Assembly: GCA_963514095.1 (NCBI GenBank)
Contig: OY741269.1
Span: 20,056,690 to 20,120,689, forward strand
DNA: 64,000 nt
Origin: Eutrigla gurnardus
Taxonomy: Eukaryota; Chordata; Actinopteri; Perciformes; Triglidae
Reading direction: 5' to 3'
The notes under the pieces were generated by a model. It searched no databases. It was not told the DNA's origin and saw only the letters and a program-made list of their open reading frames with translations. Below, in pieces: positions 54,635 through 64,000 of this stretch; position 1 is the stretch's first letter; every line of letters begins with the position of its first letter. The translations under genes and the position numbers were made by a program.

Positions 54635-55188
54635 GGGTTCAGGGGCCACGAGGAGGACTCGATGGGTTCAGGTGAGCTCAAAGTTTCTCGTTTGAACCTG
54701 CACTCGTGTCAGAAACAGGAAGTCAGTGGTTTGACAGGAACCGTCCTTCCCCGGCTCTGCTGCTGCTGATCCTTGACCTTTGACCTCCCTCTGACTCGGG
54801 CTGATTGGAAACAGAGCATCCGTATGGTGGGATCAGTGCAGTGTCAGATTAAACAGGCGAAGCATTTGAGGTTTCACTTCACTTCCTCTCACGTGCATGT
54901 TTCATCAGTGTTTTGGAAGCTCTTCTTGTGCAAGCGAGTGAAACTGCAATCTCATGATTTATTCATGAAAAACCACGCTTTCATGTCTGAGAGGAACCTT
55001 TTAATTTCATATGATTGTTACAGTCTATAACAAATAGCACCTGTTGATTGTGATGATACGGCTCCACAATGACAAAGAGATAAAAAAAATAAAAAAAACA
55101 GCTGGAAAGATTCACAAAGATACTCAACAAGTATACAAGAGCAAAACAACGACTACAACAGAGACATAAATGATTAGAAATCAAGATA

Positions 55189-55395
55189 ATACAAACACAA
55201 AGAGACTTAATATAACCATCAAGAAACATAAAATAACCATAAAGAAACATAATATAACCATTAAGAAACATAAAATAACCATCAAGAAACCTAATATAAC
55301 CATAAAGAAACACAAAATAACCACAAAGAATCATAAACTAACCATAAAGAAACATGAAATGACCAGAAAGAAACATGAAATGACCAGAAAGAGTC
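55189..55395. repeat. Tandem repeat of about 21 bp ('aagaaacataaaataaccat')
   Basis: About nine imperfect units with c/a variants, ending in two copies of 'gaaacatgaaatgaccagaa'. Possibly in the CHST7 3' UTR. Confidence 0.85.
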
Positions 55396-56129
55396 TAATC
55401 CTTGCTAATGTATAGAGGCGTCTTGTGATCTTCAGCATGAACTGCTGCTGGTGTCCCATAATGCAACACAATGTGAACACTGAGGTTTCAGGGATTAAAT
55501 CCCTGTACAGCCTATCTGACACGCCGTGTTATCTGCTCTTATCTGCTCTTACATACGACAGAGAGTTTCTCTTTCAGACTCCGTACCAGGATGAGTTCAG
55601 GCCGAGGCTGTCGCCACTGTAACATCTGATGTTCTAGGGGTGGCAGCGAGGCGGTCGGAGGGAGCGAGGCAACCCACGAGAGCCTTCTCCCTCCTTAATG
55701 ACCGACTGATGCTGTTCAATAGAGGCCTCATTGTTTCCTCCCTGGCAACGGCGTGTCCTCTCATGGGTAGCGGGGGGCTGGCAGCGAGTCGCAGGGCCTC
55801 TGCCGCCGCCGTCAAGAAGGGGCTCATTGTGGTCGGCGGTCCGTGACGGCGTACAGCTCCCAGGGTTACCGGCAGCCTGTCACCGCCGGGTCTCACCAGC
55901 AGCTGGGCCTGAAGCAGAAACAGCCCAGTCTCACTGCCTCCATCCGGACCAGCACTCAAAGACGGGGCTGGATGATGTAGGGGACCTACAGGGATCAGAC
56001 CCAGAGGCCCAAAGTGTCAGGCGCCTCAAATCAACAAATCTTGTTGATGACTAAAATCAACAAAACAAACTGAGAGACCAGAAAATCACATCAACTATGA
56101 GAAGAAACAAAGCATGCAAGAGAAAGCAA

Positions 56130-56500
56130 GAGACACAAATGATCAGAAAGGAACATAAAACCACTACAAAGACACATCAAATGACTTCAAAGAGACGCAA
56201 CATGACTACAAAGACACAAAACAACTACAAAGAGACACAACAACTACAGAAGGACACAAAGGAACTACAAAGAGAAATAAAATAACTACAAAGAGACATA
56301 AAACCACTATACAGACATACAACAACTACAAAGAGACAAACAAAGAACTACAAAAGAGACAAACAAAGAACTACACAGACACACCAAACGACTTCAAAGA
56401 GACATACAACCACTACAAAGACTCATAAAACAAATACAAAGACACATAAAACAACTTCAAAAGAGACATACAACCACTACAAAGAGACATAAAACAACTT
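56130..56500. repeat. Tandem repeat of about 20 bp ('ctacaaagagacataaaaca')
   Basis: About 16 imperfect units; same motif as at 46.3 kb and related to the array at 55.2 kb. Confidence 0.85.
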
Positions 56501-56771
56501 AACATTATTAAACAACACATTATTACACTAACATTATTAATCCTATTGGACGTGTTTCGTCGTGCAGCAGTAATCTGTAACGCGGAGGCTTTGTTTAATC
56601 CCTGTTCCTCTCTTCCAAGGGCCCGGTGCTCCACGGCGAGGGCCAAAGGTGGACAACAACAACAGCACAGGCAGCAGGAATGTGGTCCTCCGGGAATCGG
56701 CGAGCACGAGGCGAGTCGATGACCTGGAGGAAATCCAAGTGGAGAGAGCGAGAGCGAGAGATGAATTTAAA

Positions 56772-56885
56772 AGGGGGGCAGCGTATTGGAACGGCGTGTT
56801 TCAGGAGGTGGTGGGGGTGCAGCGTATTGGAACGGCGTGTTTCAGGAGAGGGGGGCAGCGTATTGGAACAGCGTGTTTCAGGAGA
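56772..56885. repeat. Three-copy repeat of 36-41 bp
   Basis: GCAGCGTATTGGAACGGCGT plus 'gtttcaggag' occurs at 56778, 56819 and 56855, separated by G-rich spacers of variable length. Confidence 0.9.
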
Positions 56886-57904
56886 CGAGAGAATGGAGCA
56901 GCGATGAGGCCGGTCACACTGGCCAGCCTCCATCTTCTGTCCTTTTTAGCAGCACTTTTAGGGCCATAAAAAAGCCGAAGCAGGTCCTTCTTGGGAGACG
57001 AGGACCAGGATCCGGAGTGACCGGCCTCCGACTACTCGGTAATCTGTCACGCCAACGCAGCGCTCCGACAGAAGAGAGTACAGTATTTGGTGGAGAGGCC
57101 TGACTGAGGAACTGTTGTTCCGACCCCTCAGCCCCCCTCGGCCCCTCAGGAATCCAGACAGCTGCAGCGCCCCGTTGACAAAACCCTCACGTGGGTGTGA
57201 AATTCTCCTGATGTCCCAGAGCCGCATCACGGAGAGACGCCGCTGCCCTCTCACAGCTCCGTCAGCAGGTTTTCCACAAACGGACGGTACTTATTCATAC
57301 AGCGTGTTTTTATTTTCGCCGTGTTTTTTGTCTAAACTCTTGTACGATGCTGAGACGTCCGTCTGGTTCGAGGACGTCGTGAGTCTATCAGCATTACCGT
57401 GTTCAACTTTAGAAGTTGGTTCTGTAATAACGAAGTACATGAAGAAGTTCTCTTGTCAAAGGAAGAAATAACTTTTAAGATAATTTAAACTGACCTCAGT
57501 AATAATAATAATAAAAAAAAAATGTTGGTTAAAATGTGTGATTTCATTGATGGTGACTTTTTTAAGCAGGTAGGGCAAATAATTGCAAAATCGCTCCGTT
57601 GGTTTCGTGTTCGGGATGTTTCTTCGTGTGACAAAAACCACGGAAGTGGATTAGGAATGAAAACGTGACTACTATGTGACGTTTTCAACATGATACGTAA
57701 AAAGTATTTTTACGTTCTGATAGTTGGTTTCCACAATAACAGCGTTTTGGGGGACTGCAAACGAAAACGTCAGGAACCGGGTTCCGGAACTCTGGCGTAG
57801 TCGTGTAGACTAGCAAAAACGGTTGCCGTGGAAATGGTAACATCACAGCTCCACGTTAGCAGTCAAACGTCCAGACAAAATTATCCTTTTTTTTGTTTGC
57901 ATAC

Positions 57905-58110
57905 TTTACATGACATTTGTGTGCAGGATGGACACTTTTATTGGTGTTCAACGGAAGGTCCAGAAGTTTCGCCACCGCCTACTGGCTTGGCAGAGACACT
58001 GCAGCATGTTAGCGTTGTTGTTGCGAATTGTTTTCAAAAGAATGTCATCTTAACACGGGGCTTTAAAAAAAAAAAAACGAAAGGAAGAACTTTCCTGTTT
58101 TTAGCGAGGC
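57905..58110 (+). repeat. Dispersed repeat family C, copy 2
   Basis: Similar in order and motifs to 22630-22805 (see that entry), with an A13 run at about 58064-58076. Confidence 0.5.
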
Positions 58111-59089
58111 CGTTGTTGTGGAAATGTAGCCCAATATTGGCAAAAAAAAAACTTGTGGTGTCTCGGGGGTCGGTAGGTGGATGGGTCCAAAGAGGACTTT
58201 CAACCTGTGTGAACCTCATGTTTTTTTTTCTTGCATAATCATAAATGCTTGTAGTTATTTTAAGTTTAAAAACCAAACTAAGTGGGTTTTATTTCCTAAA
58301 AGAACAAAAGAGTGAAGACGACAACGACTGCTTAGACTTTTGATGTTTTTTATTAACATGTTGACATGCAAGCCGTGTGGTCGGTGGAGTCGGGCAGCCG
58401 GCTGCTGTGAGGAACAACAGGTGCACATAGCAACAGTGGAGCTACATCCTATAATTCCAGGTACAGAGAGCATGTAAATATAGCCGTCTGCAGAGACGTG
58501 TGCAACGTGAAGGTCGTACGAGTCTGTGATGTCACGTTGTCCGTGATGTCACGTCATCCATGAATGAGGACACACATGAGACTTTTTGACCGGATCATTT
58601 TTTATTTTCTGCACTTTTGTGTTTTGAAGACGAAGCCGGAATACGATATAAAAAAAATACAGTTTTGTATTTTTAAATCAACAGGATATATGCTGTTATA
58701 TCTAGAGAAGTTAAGTCCCACCCCCTTTACCTTGGACCACCATGGGAGCTTATTTCAGAAAAATATAAATACTTTTTTTATTAGCTTTAATTGTTCCATA
58801 AATCTGATGTTTGTCAGTTTATCAGATAAAGTCTAAGTTTGTCGTAAACCTTGTGACCTCACACAAGGTACGTCAACGTACGACATGGCCCTTAGCTCGT
58901 CTTGCTAGCCAGCTAGCTTACTTAGCTTGTTACGTCACAAGGTAGTTTTCATGACATCACATGTTGGTTTGTGGACTATGGTTTTGAAGCATCCAGTTCA
59001 GCATTTTAGTTGTTGCCATTTTTGCAACCAGTAGAAGGAAGTGACCATGTTTGGACTGTGGAGGAGCGACGGGTGGATCTGATGAACAT

Positions 59090-59560
59090 AAAGCAGCAGA
59101 GCAGCACCCCAAGCAGCAACCTTACTGGATCTGGATCCATGTGGATTCTCGTGTGAAGCTGCTAACAAAGTTAGCTTCATAATTCAACTTTACAGCTAAG
59201 TGTTCATCTTAGTAGCTAACTGCATTGGTAGCGTGGTAGCGACCTGTCAATCAGCAAGTAAGCCCCACCCCCTAATGCATCCCCTGCTTTCTGGTCTGTT
59301 GGACTCTAAATGGGCCATAATGGACTAAACTTGTGAACATCATGCCGGATTTAAGAAGCCTTCAAACTAGAGATTGAGACCATAAACTCATGTTTACAAT
59401 CTGTATTGGGATAATAAATCAAGAGAGAAGTAGGCTCATTCTCTCATAAATGAGAGAAGGCGCCCCCTGGTGGCCGGCAGAGACAATGACAGCTTAAAGG
59501 CACTTCATAGCTAAGTTATAGCTAATGGCCACGACAAATCGAGACTTTATTGACACGCAC
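59090..59560 (+). repeat. Dispersed repeat family E, copy 3 (longest)
   Basis: Contains 'tagcgacctgtcaatcagca', 'tggactctaaatgggccata' and 'gagattgagaccataaactc', and extends on both sides beyond the copies at 30.2 and 36.5 kb. It carries the CTCF-like motif at 59460. Confidence 0.7.
59460..59473 (-). promoter_or_regulatory. CTCF-like motif
   Basis: GCGCCCCCTGGTGG on plus, the reverse complement of the CTCF core consensus. It lies inside a dispersed repeat between the convergent CHST7 and SLC9A7 genes. Binding is not shown. Confidence 0.4.
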
Positions 59561-60241
59561 AAATTATCTTTTAAATTGACAAACTTCATCGGTGTAATTC
59601 ACGGGACTCACCACATCTTCCTGCCTCTCTCTCCTCCTATCTGGAGGTCTCGTCGAGGTTGTGAAGCCGGCCCTCCTCAGGACTGAAAGCCCCCCCGTTA
59701 CTTCTCCCTCCAGCTAGAATGTAAATGACCCTCGCTGCTCTCACAGCTTACATAACTACATCCACTTCCTGCAGGTCCACAGAGACCAGGAACACAGTCG
59801 GCCCTTTCACACCTTTCCCTCATGTCCTCATAAATAAATGCAGCAGCCGCCGGCTGTGTGGGGAATTTCAAACGGGCCTTCATAAACCTCATAAAAGGGG
59901 GTTGAACTGGGCCTTCAGGGGGGGGGGGCAGCCCTGTCAGCTAAGCTAATATGCTACTATTTCCATGTGTGGGTGAAGAGCGGAGGGTTATAATCATGCT
60001 GCGTAAGAGGATTCAACAAACGTTGCGGTACCAAAACCAGATCCGAGTCAGTTTTTAGAGCATAAACAACTGATCAGGTTTCTGGGACTCTGAGAAGTTT
60101 CTCTTGAAAGTGAAGTGAAGTCTGTTTAAAGCTGTGGGTTAACATTGTGGCAAATGAGCGGCCGGTCAGCTTAGTTTAGCACAGAGAATGGAGATCAGAT
60201 GAGAACAGAGAGGTGAAGCCCCGCCCCTTTCCTGTGGACCA

Positions 60242-60515
60242 ACATGGCAGCTTATTAGCCAAGTTAGTAAGCTAGCTAGCAGGTCAAGCTAATGGCCATC
60301 TTGGTGACATACCTAAGTTAGCTAGCTAGCCAAGCTAACAGCCATCTTGGTGACATATCTAGCTAAGTTAGCTAGCTAGCCGAGCTAACGGTTGTGTTGG
60401 TGAAGTACCTAGCTAAGTTAGCTAGCTAGCTAGAAGGACGAGCTAACAGCTGTGTTGGTGACGTACCAAGTGAGCTAGCTAACGAGTCGAGCTAACAGCC
60501 ATGTTGTGTGAGACC
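60242..60515. repeat. Diverged tandem repeat of about 60 bp, rich in 'gctagctagc'
   Basis: Four to five units, each of the form 'aagttagctagctagc...gagctaacagc..t.ttggtgacgta'. The short palindrome GCTAGC recurs throughout. A related fragment lies at 58880-58945. Confidence 0.75.
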
Positions 60516-60655
60516 AGAGCTGTAGTTCACTGAGGGGTTTCACACTAAACTAAATGATACGACAAACTGAGACTTTATATTGAATATATTTCCCCAGAAA
60601 TAATGTCCCATGGTGAACACAGGAAGGGGTGAGACTTAGCCTCTCTTTACCTAAG

Positions 60656-60710
60656 TGGCCGCTACAGTGGTCATATAAATTGGCCGCTACAGTGGTCATA
60701 TAAATTGGCC
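60656..60710. repeat. 25-bp tandem duplication
   Basis: GGCCGCTACAGTGGTCATAT plus 'aaatt' twice, then a partial third 'ggccgc'. Confidence 0.9.
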
Positions 60711-61339
60711 GCCGCGCCGACCCTCCCACCACGTTGATCCGGTTCTACTCCCGTTTTGTTCCTATGGACCAACACATCGCTCATGCAGTTTAAAATGTCA
60801 ACATTTCACATTTTGCGGTCAACATACAGAGTTAATAATATATACGTTTAAAGATGCTGATGCAGGTCAAAGGGCGAGTGGACTTCCTGTATTGATCTCT
60901 GATGATCAATATCTGCTTTCTGGGTTTGTTTACAGCTGAATGAAACCAATTTAACTAGTAGATTTCACCATGAAACTTCCCCAGTTGATCACTGACATTA
61001 ACACGTTTCTGAAATGGTTTTGTGAATATGCAAATGAGGCATTATCTCATTAAATATGTGCAACACATTTCCAGAACTAGAAATCTGAGCTTTTGATAAA
61101 ACCAGGTTCAAACTTCTCATTTCACTGTGTTGACGTCTCCTCTTTTATCATCCACTAAATACTGTCAAAGTCCATGTTTGTAGTAATGGAATGTTGTATA
61201 AATGAGGCTATATAAACCCTTCAGTTATACCCTACAGAATGATGAAATTAATTAAAGTGTAAAAGCAACTGAAAAGGAGATTTATGGCTCAGTCATTTAG
61301 ATAGTATAAAATGAATAGGGTAAAAAAAACAAAAAAACT

Positions 61340-61560
61340 AATAATGAACATGAAACTTCCCCAGTTGATTACTGACATTAAGACAATTCTTTTTTGTATT
61401 ACAAGTTTTCTGAAAATGTTGTTTAAACATGCAAATGAGGCATCTAATGTTAACAAATCTCCGACGCAAACAGACAAAAGTAGTAAAATAAATGTTTCCT
61501 CTCCTCCAGCCTGAGAGAAGACATGTTATGGAAGATAAATAGAGCAAAAATTGTTTTTGC
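61340..61560 (+). repeat. Dispersed repeat family D, copy 2
   Basis: Matches 25545-25800 over nearly its whole length ('catgaaacttccccagttga', 'acgcaaacagacaaaa', 'ggaagataaatagagcaaaa'). Confidence 0.6.
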
Positions 61561-62522
61561 AGTTGATTTTGGACAAAAGAAGCTATTTAAACAAACGTCC
61601 CGTGTTTCACTATTTTCGTACATTTTATTCCGACGGCGTATTAGAGCCACTGTAGAAGGGAAAAAAAAAAAAAAAAACGGAGCCGAGAAAGGGGGGGGGG
61701 AATTCAGAGAAAAAAATCGCAAATTTGCAACTTTATAAAGTGCCATGACCCTAAGGACCTTAACGAGACGTCACGTTGTCATGTATTCATTAGAAAAATA
61801 AATGTACGTACATTCATGGAAAGTTAGCTAGCATAGATGCAGCTAGCATCGTAATAAACTCGCAAATTTGCTTTCGGCTCCTTTTTCTTTTCCTACAGTG
61901 GCCCTAAACTGAACTAAATGAAGAAAATAAAATCATGAGCAGATTAAAAGATAATCAAAATAACAAAACTGGATGCATCTGTTATTTTTTAAAGTTGAAT
62001 GATGAAGGCCTGCTCTTTGTGTTAATCTCGTCCGTCCCTCGTAACGTCATAGAAAACCACGACGATGAGACACACAGATGCTGTTTGTACGAGTCACGGG
62101 ACGCTCGGCGCTGAAAGCGGCACTCCCGTGACAGAGGGGAGCAAAGCGTCGTGTTGCAGCTATTTACATGCTCACATTCTTCAGCCGCGTTGAGACCAAC
62201 ACGCCGGTCCGTCAAACGATCTGCAGAGACCTCTGATCCCGGGTCACCATCAAAGCCTTGCTTCGGCGGCGAGGGGGGGTCGTGATTTTGAAGAAGCCAC
62301 TTTGCGTTTTTTTCTCACCGGCGGTTTAGATCACATGATCAGAGAAAGTTCTTCTCTTCATGTGTCACATGTTCAAAAGTCCACATTCTGCATAATAAAA
62401 GGTTCCTGCAGAGCAAACGAGAGCTGATCCACCCAACGAGGACAAGATCCTCCTGGAGGAGCTCCGAGTTCAACCTTCCCCTCCTCTCCGGTCTGGTCTC
62501 TGAAGGACTGGATGCCTGCAGG

Positions 62523-62525
<3 letters not shown>

Positions 62526-62571
<46 letters not shown>

Positions 62572-62574
62572 GGG
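62526..62574. repeat. (GT)n(G)n low-complexity tract in the SLC9A7 3' UTR
   Basis: About 15 GT units followed by about 19 G, starting some 40 bp beyond the stop codon. In the SLC9A7 transcript it would read C-run then (AC)n. The G run is prone to assembly error. Confidence 0.9.
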
Positions 62575-62612
62575 TCTGAGGGCGAGGCGGTCTCGGGGGT
62601 AGAGGTGAAGTG

Positions 62613-62870
62613 TCAATTGTGATCCTCGATGGGGAAAACCAGGCGAGTGCCGCGGCTCAGCAGCTCCTGCTCACGGGAGTCCAGCTCGCGCTCCAGCGCC
62701 TCCTCCGACGTGCTGCCACTCCTCTTGCCGTTGGCACTCCAGCCCGACCCGCCGGCCGCCTCGCCCCCCCCGCCGGACGCCCCGTTGGCCGTGATGGCGG
62801 TGTCACCGAACGTGAAGGTGAGGTCGGTGTCGTTACGGAGGATGTCGGAATCGTGGTCCCTCAGCTGGTT
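62613..62870 (-). CDS. SLC9A7: SLC9A7 (NHE7) C-terminal coding exon, partial gene
   Basis: The last coding exon, 258 nt, encodes the final 85 residues: it begins NQLRDHDSDILRND after the acceptor GTTTTCAG and ends SRGTRLVFPIEDHN. The DHDSD..ND.DLTFTFGDT..TANG block and the GTRLVFP end are what I recall of the cytosolic tail of the NHE6/NHE7 organellar Na+(K+)/H+ exchangers. These set the pH of Golgi and endosomes. SLC9A7 is favoured over SLC9A6 because human SLC9A7 is the convergent neighbour of CHST7, exactly as here. The exchanger domain lies to the right of the window. A Gly/Ala-rich insert (about residues 31-45 of the exon) is variable. Confidence 0.7.
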   Translation of the reverse strand, partial: NQLRDHDSDILRNDTDLTFTFGDTAITANGASGGGGEAAGGSGWSANGKRSGSTSEEALERELDSREQELLSRGTRLVFPIEDHN

Positions 62871-62904
62871 CTGAAAACACATTCACAGTAACATGAGGAC
62901 ATAG

Positions 62905-63060
62905 GGTGGAGGAGGTGGGGTGGAGGACTTGAGGTGGAGGAGATGGGGTGGAGGAGGTGAGGCGGAGGAGATAGGGTTTAGGAGATGGGGTGGAGGACAT
63001 GAAGTGGAGGAGGTGGGTGGAGGTGGTGTATTGGAGGAGGTGTAGTGGAGGAGGTGGGAT
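62905..63060. repeat. G-rich imperfect tandem repeat ('ggaggtggggtggag') in the SLC9A7 last intron
   Basis: About ten units of 14-16 bp, almost free of C on plus, starting about 35 bp upstream (minus sense) of the last exon. In the SLC9A7 sense strand it is a long pyrimidine tract leading to the acceptor. Confidence 0.9.
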
Positions 63061-64000
63061 TCACGTTCTGAGCAGCAAAACGAGCTCCAATAGTCACCGC
63101 CTCATTTAAAGGCACACAATGCATGCTGGGAAAGTGATGAACTCTAATTGATTGATTGATCGATAGTGGACTCGAGTCCTCGGGGGACAGATGAGGGAAC
63201 AGCAGGTCAGCCGGGACCAGAAGGATGTTACATCATGGCGTCTGTCCATCAATCAGAGAGGAAAACTAATAAATCCATCAGAATAACTCGGATGCTCTGA
63301 GATCAGCGGCAGCACTTTAACACAAAGACTTTCCAGTTACGTTTACTCTCGTATCCAAACTCGTCTTGTTCTATCTGAGCTTGTTTTTAGTTTATTTTCT
63401 CTTAAATGTTTTTAAAGGAATTAAAATGTTGTTTTGTGTTTCATTTTTATGTTTTATGTAAATTGTTGTTGACGTGCAAAACAAATAAACCTAATTAAAA
63501 GCTGCTAAATAACCATTTAGATTCTTTGTGAATTAAAATAAAATACAATTTTGTGCTTTCCTCCTTACATGTTAAAACTAATATCTGTACTTTGTACTCC
63601 TCACATTTTATAAACAGACTTGTTACTTTAGTTTTAATGCATTTGAGGAGAATTATAGATTATTATTTAATTATTAATATGACGCGAGATTTGGTTAGTC
63701 TTGTATAAAAAACAGCCAGTAGAAATGCCCTTCACAGAACCCATCTGTTTAAAGAAATACTTCAACTTTTTGGAAAAATGAACTAAATATATATATATTT
63801 TTTACAGCGTGTTCGGTCTGAAAGGTTTAATTTATAAAGCCAGCTGTTAAACAGTTGGCTTGTTTTCTACCAACATGTTTAAAAGTCACATGGTCCGAGG
63901 TTAACAGGAACTACAGTTTCTAGAACATTCATCCCCTCTCCCCATTTCATAACATCCAGAACGGAAGAGGAGCTTTACTTAATCCCCCCCGCGGAGTCCT
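63061..64000. other. SLC9A7 intron, nothing further recognised
   Basis: No exon found up to the end of the window. AT-rich, with a short TA run near 63788-63800. Confidence 0.5.

Larger units (their letters stand above)
54635..62612. other. About 8 kb between CHST7 and SLC9A7 without a coding gene
   Basis: The genes converge, so both 3' UTRs must lie here, but I cannot fix their ends. The stretch holds tandem and dispersed repeats (listed separately) and two GC-richer islands at about 55560-56000 and 56580-57270. Short open frames there (for example 55597-55959 minus and 56649-56969 plus) match no family I know. No RNA gene was recognised. Confidence 0.5.

Noticed and set aside
55597..55959. 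120-codon minus-strand frame as a small gene
   Set aside because: No domain recognised and competing open frames on the other strand; kept only as an unexplained GC-rich island.

Overview
The window is a vertebrate nuclear chromosome segment, most likely from a ray-finned (teleost) fish. The coding exons are split by GT-AG introns, the protein sequences are vertebrate, introns are short, and the repeats (L2-like LINE tail, hAT-type MITEs, tRNA-derived SINE, large minisatellites, CA/TA microsatellites) are of the kind common in fish. There are no bacterial features. Gene identities come from protein families I recognise; orthology is inferred from sequence plus gene order and was not tested by alignment.

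Layout. 1-3.0 kb: no coding gene seen; an L2-like LINE tail, a GC-rich island that may be the promoter of a gene running left out of the window, and a foldback MITE. 3.26-5.21 kb (+): NIPA1, 5 exons, 304 aa. 8.2-10.6 kb (+): NIPA2, 5 coding exons, 367 aa. 11.5-31.7 kb (-): CYFIP1, 30 coding exons that sum to exactly 1,253 aa. Inside one of its introns, on the opposite strand, is a one-exon FNDC9-like gene (17.2-17.8 kb, +). 31.7-40.75 kb is probably CYFIP1 intron 1. It carries three separate minisatellites, the largest about 3.36 kb of 26/32-bp units lying right beside the presumed first exon and promoter (40.75-41.3 kb). 42.4-51.9 kb (-): TUBGCP5, 23 coding exons, 1,015 aa. 53.3-54.6 kb (+): CHST7, one coding exon, 430 aa, head-to-head with TUBGCP5. 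54.6-62.6 kb: no coding gene; UTRs, tandem repeats and dispersed repeats. 62.6-62.9 kb (-): last coding exon of a sodium/proton exchanger, most likely SLC9A7.

The order NIPA1-NIPA2-CYFIP1-TUBGCP5 is that of the human 15q11.2 BP1-BP2 interval. It is joined here to CHST7-SLC9A7, neighbours on human Xp11.3. The genes do not form one pathway. NIPA1 and NIPA2 are paralogous magnesium transporters; CYFIP1 is the Rac1-sensing subunit of the WAVE complex; TUBGCP5 is part of the gamma-tubulin ring complex; CHST7 is a Golgi sulfotransferase; SLC9A7 is an organellar Na+(K+)/H+ exchanger. What is shared is ancient linkage.

Most unusual features: the FNDC9-like gene nested antisense in CYFIP1, recalling the human FNDC9/CYFIP2 arrangement; the promoter-abutting minisatellite that is nearly stop-free in all three frames of the CYFIP1 sense strand; and a SINE with a duplicated tRNA-like head inserted in a DNA transposon that itself lies in an older repeat.
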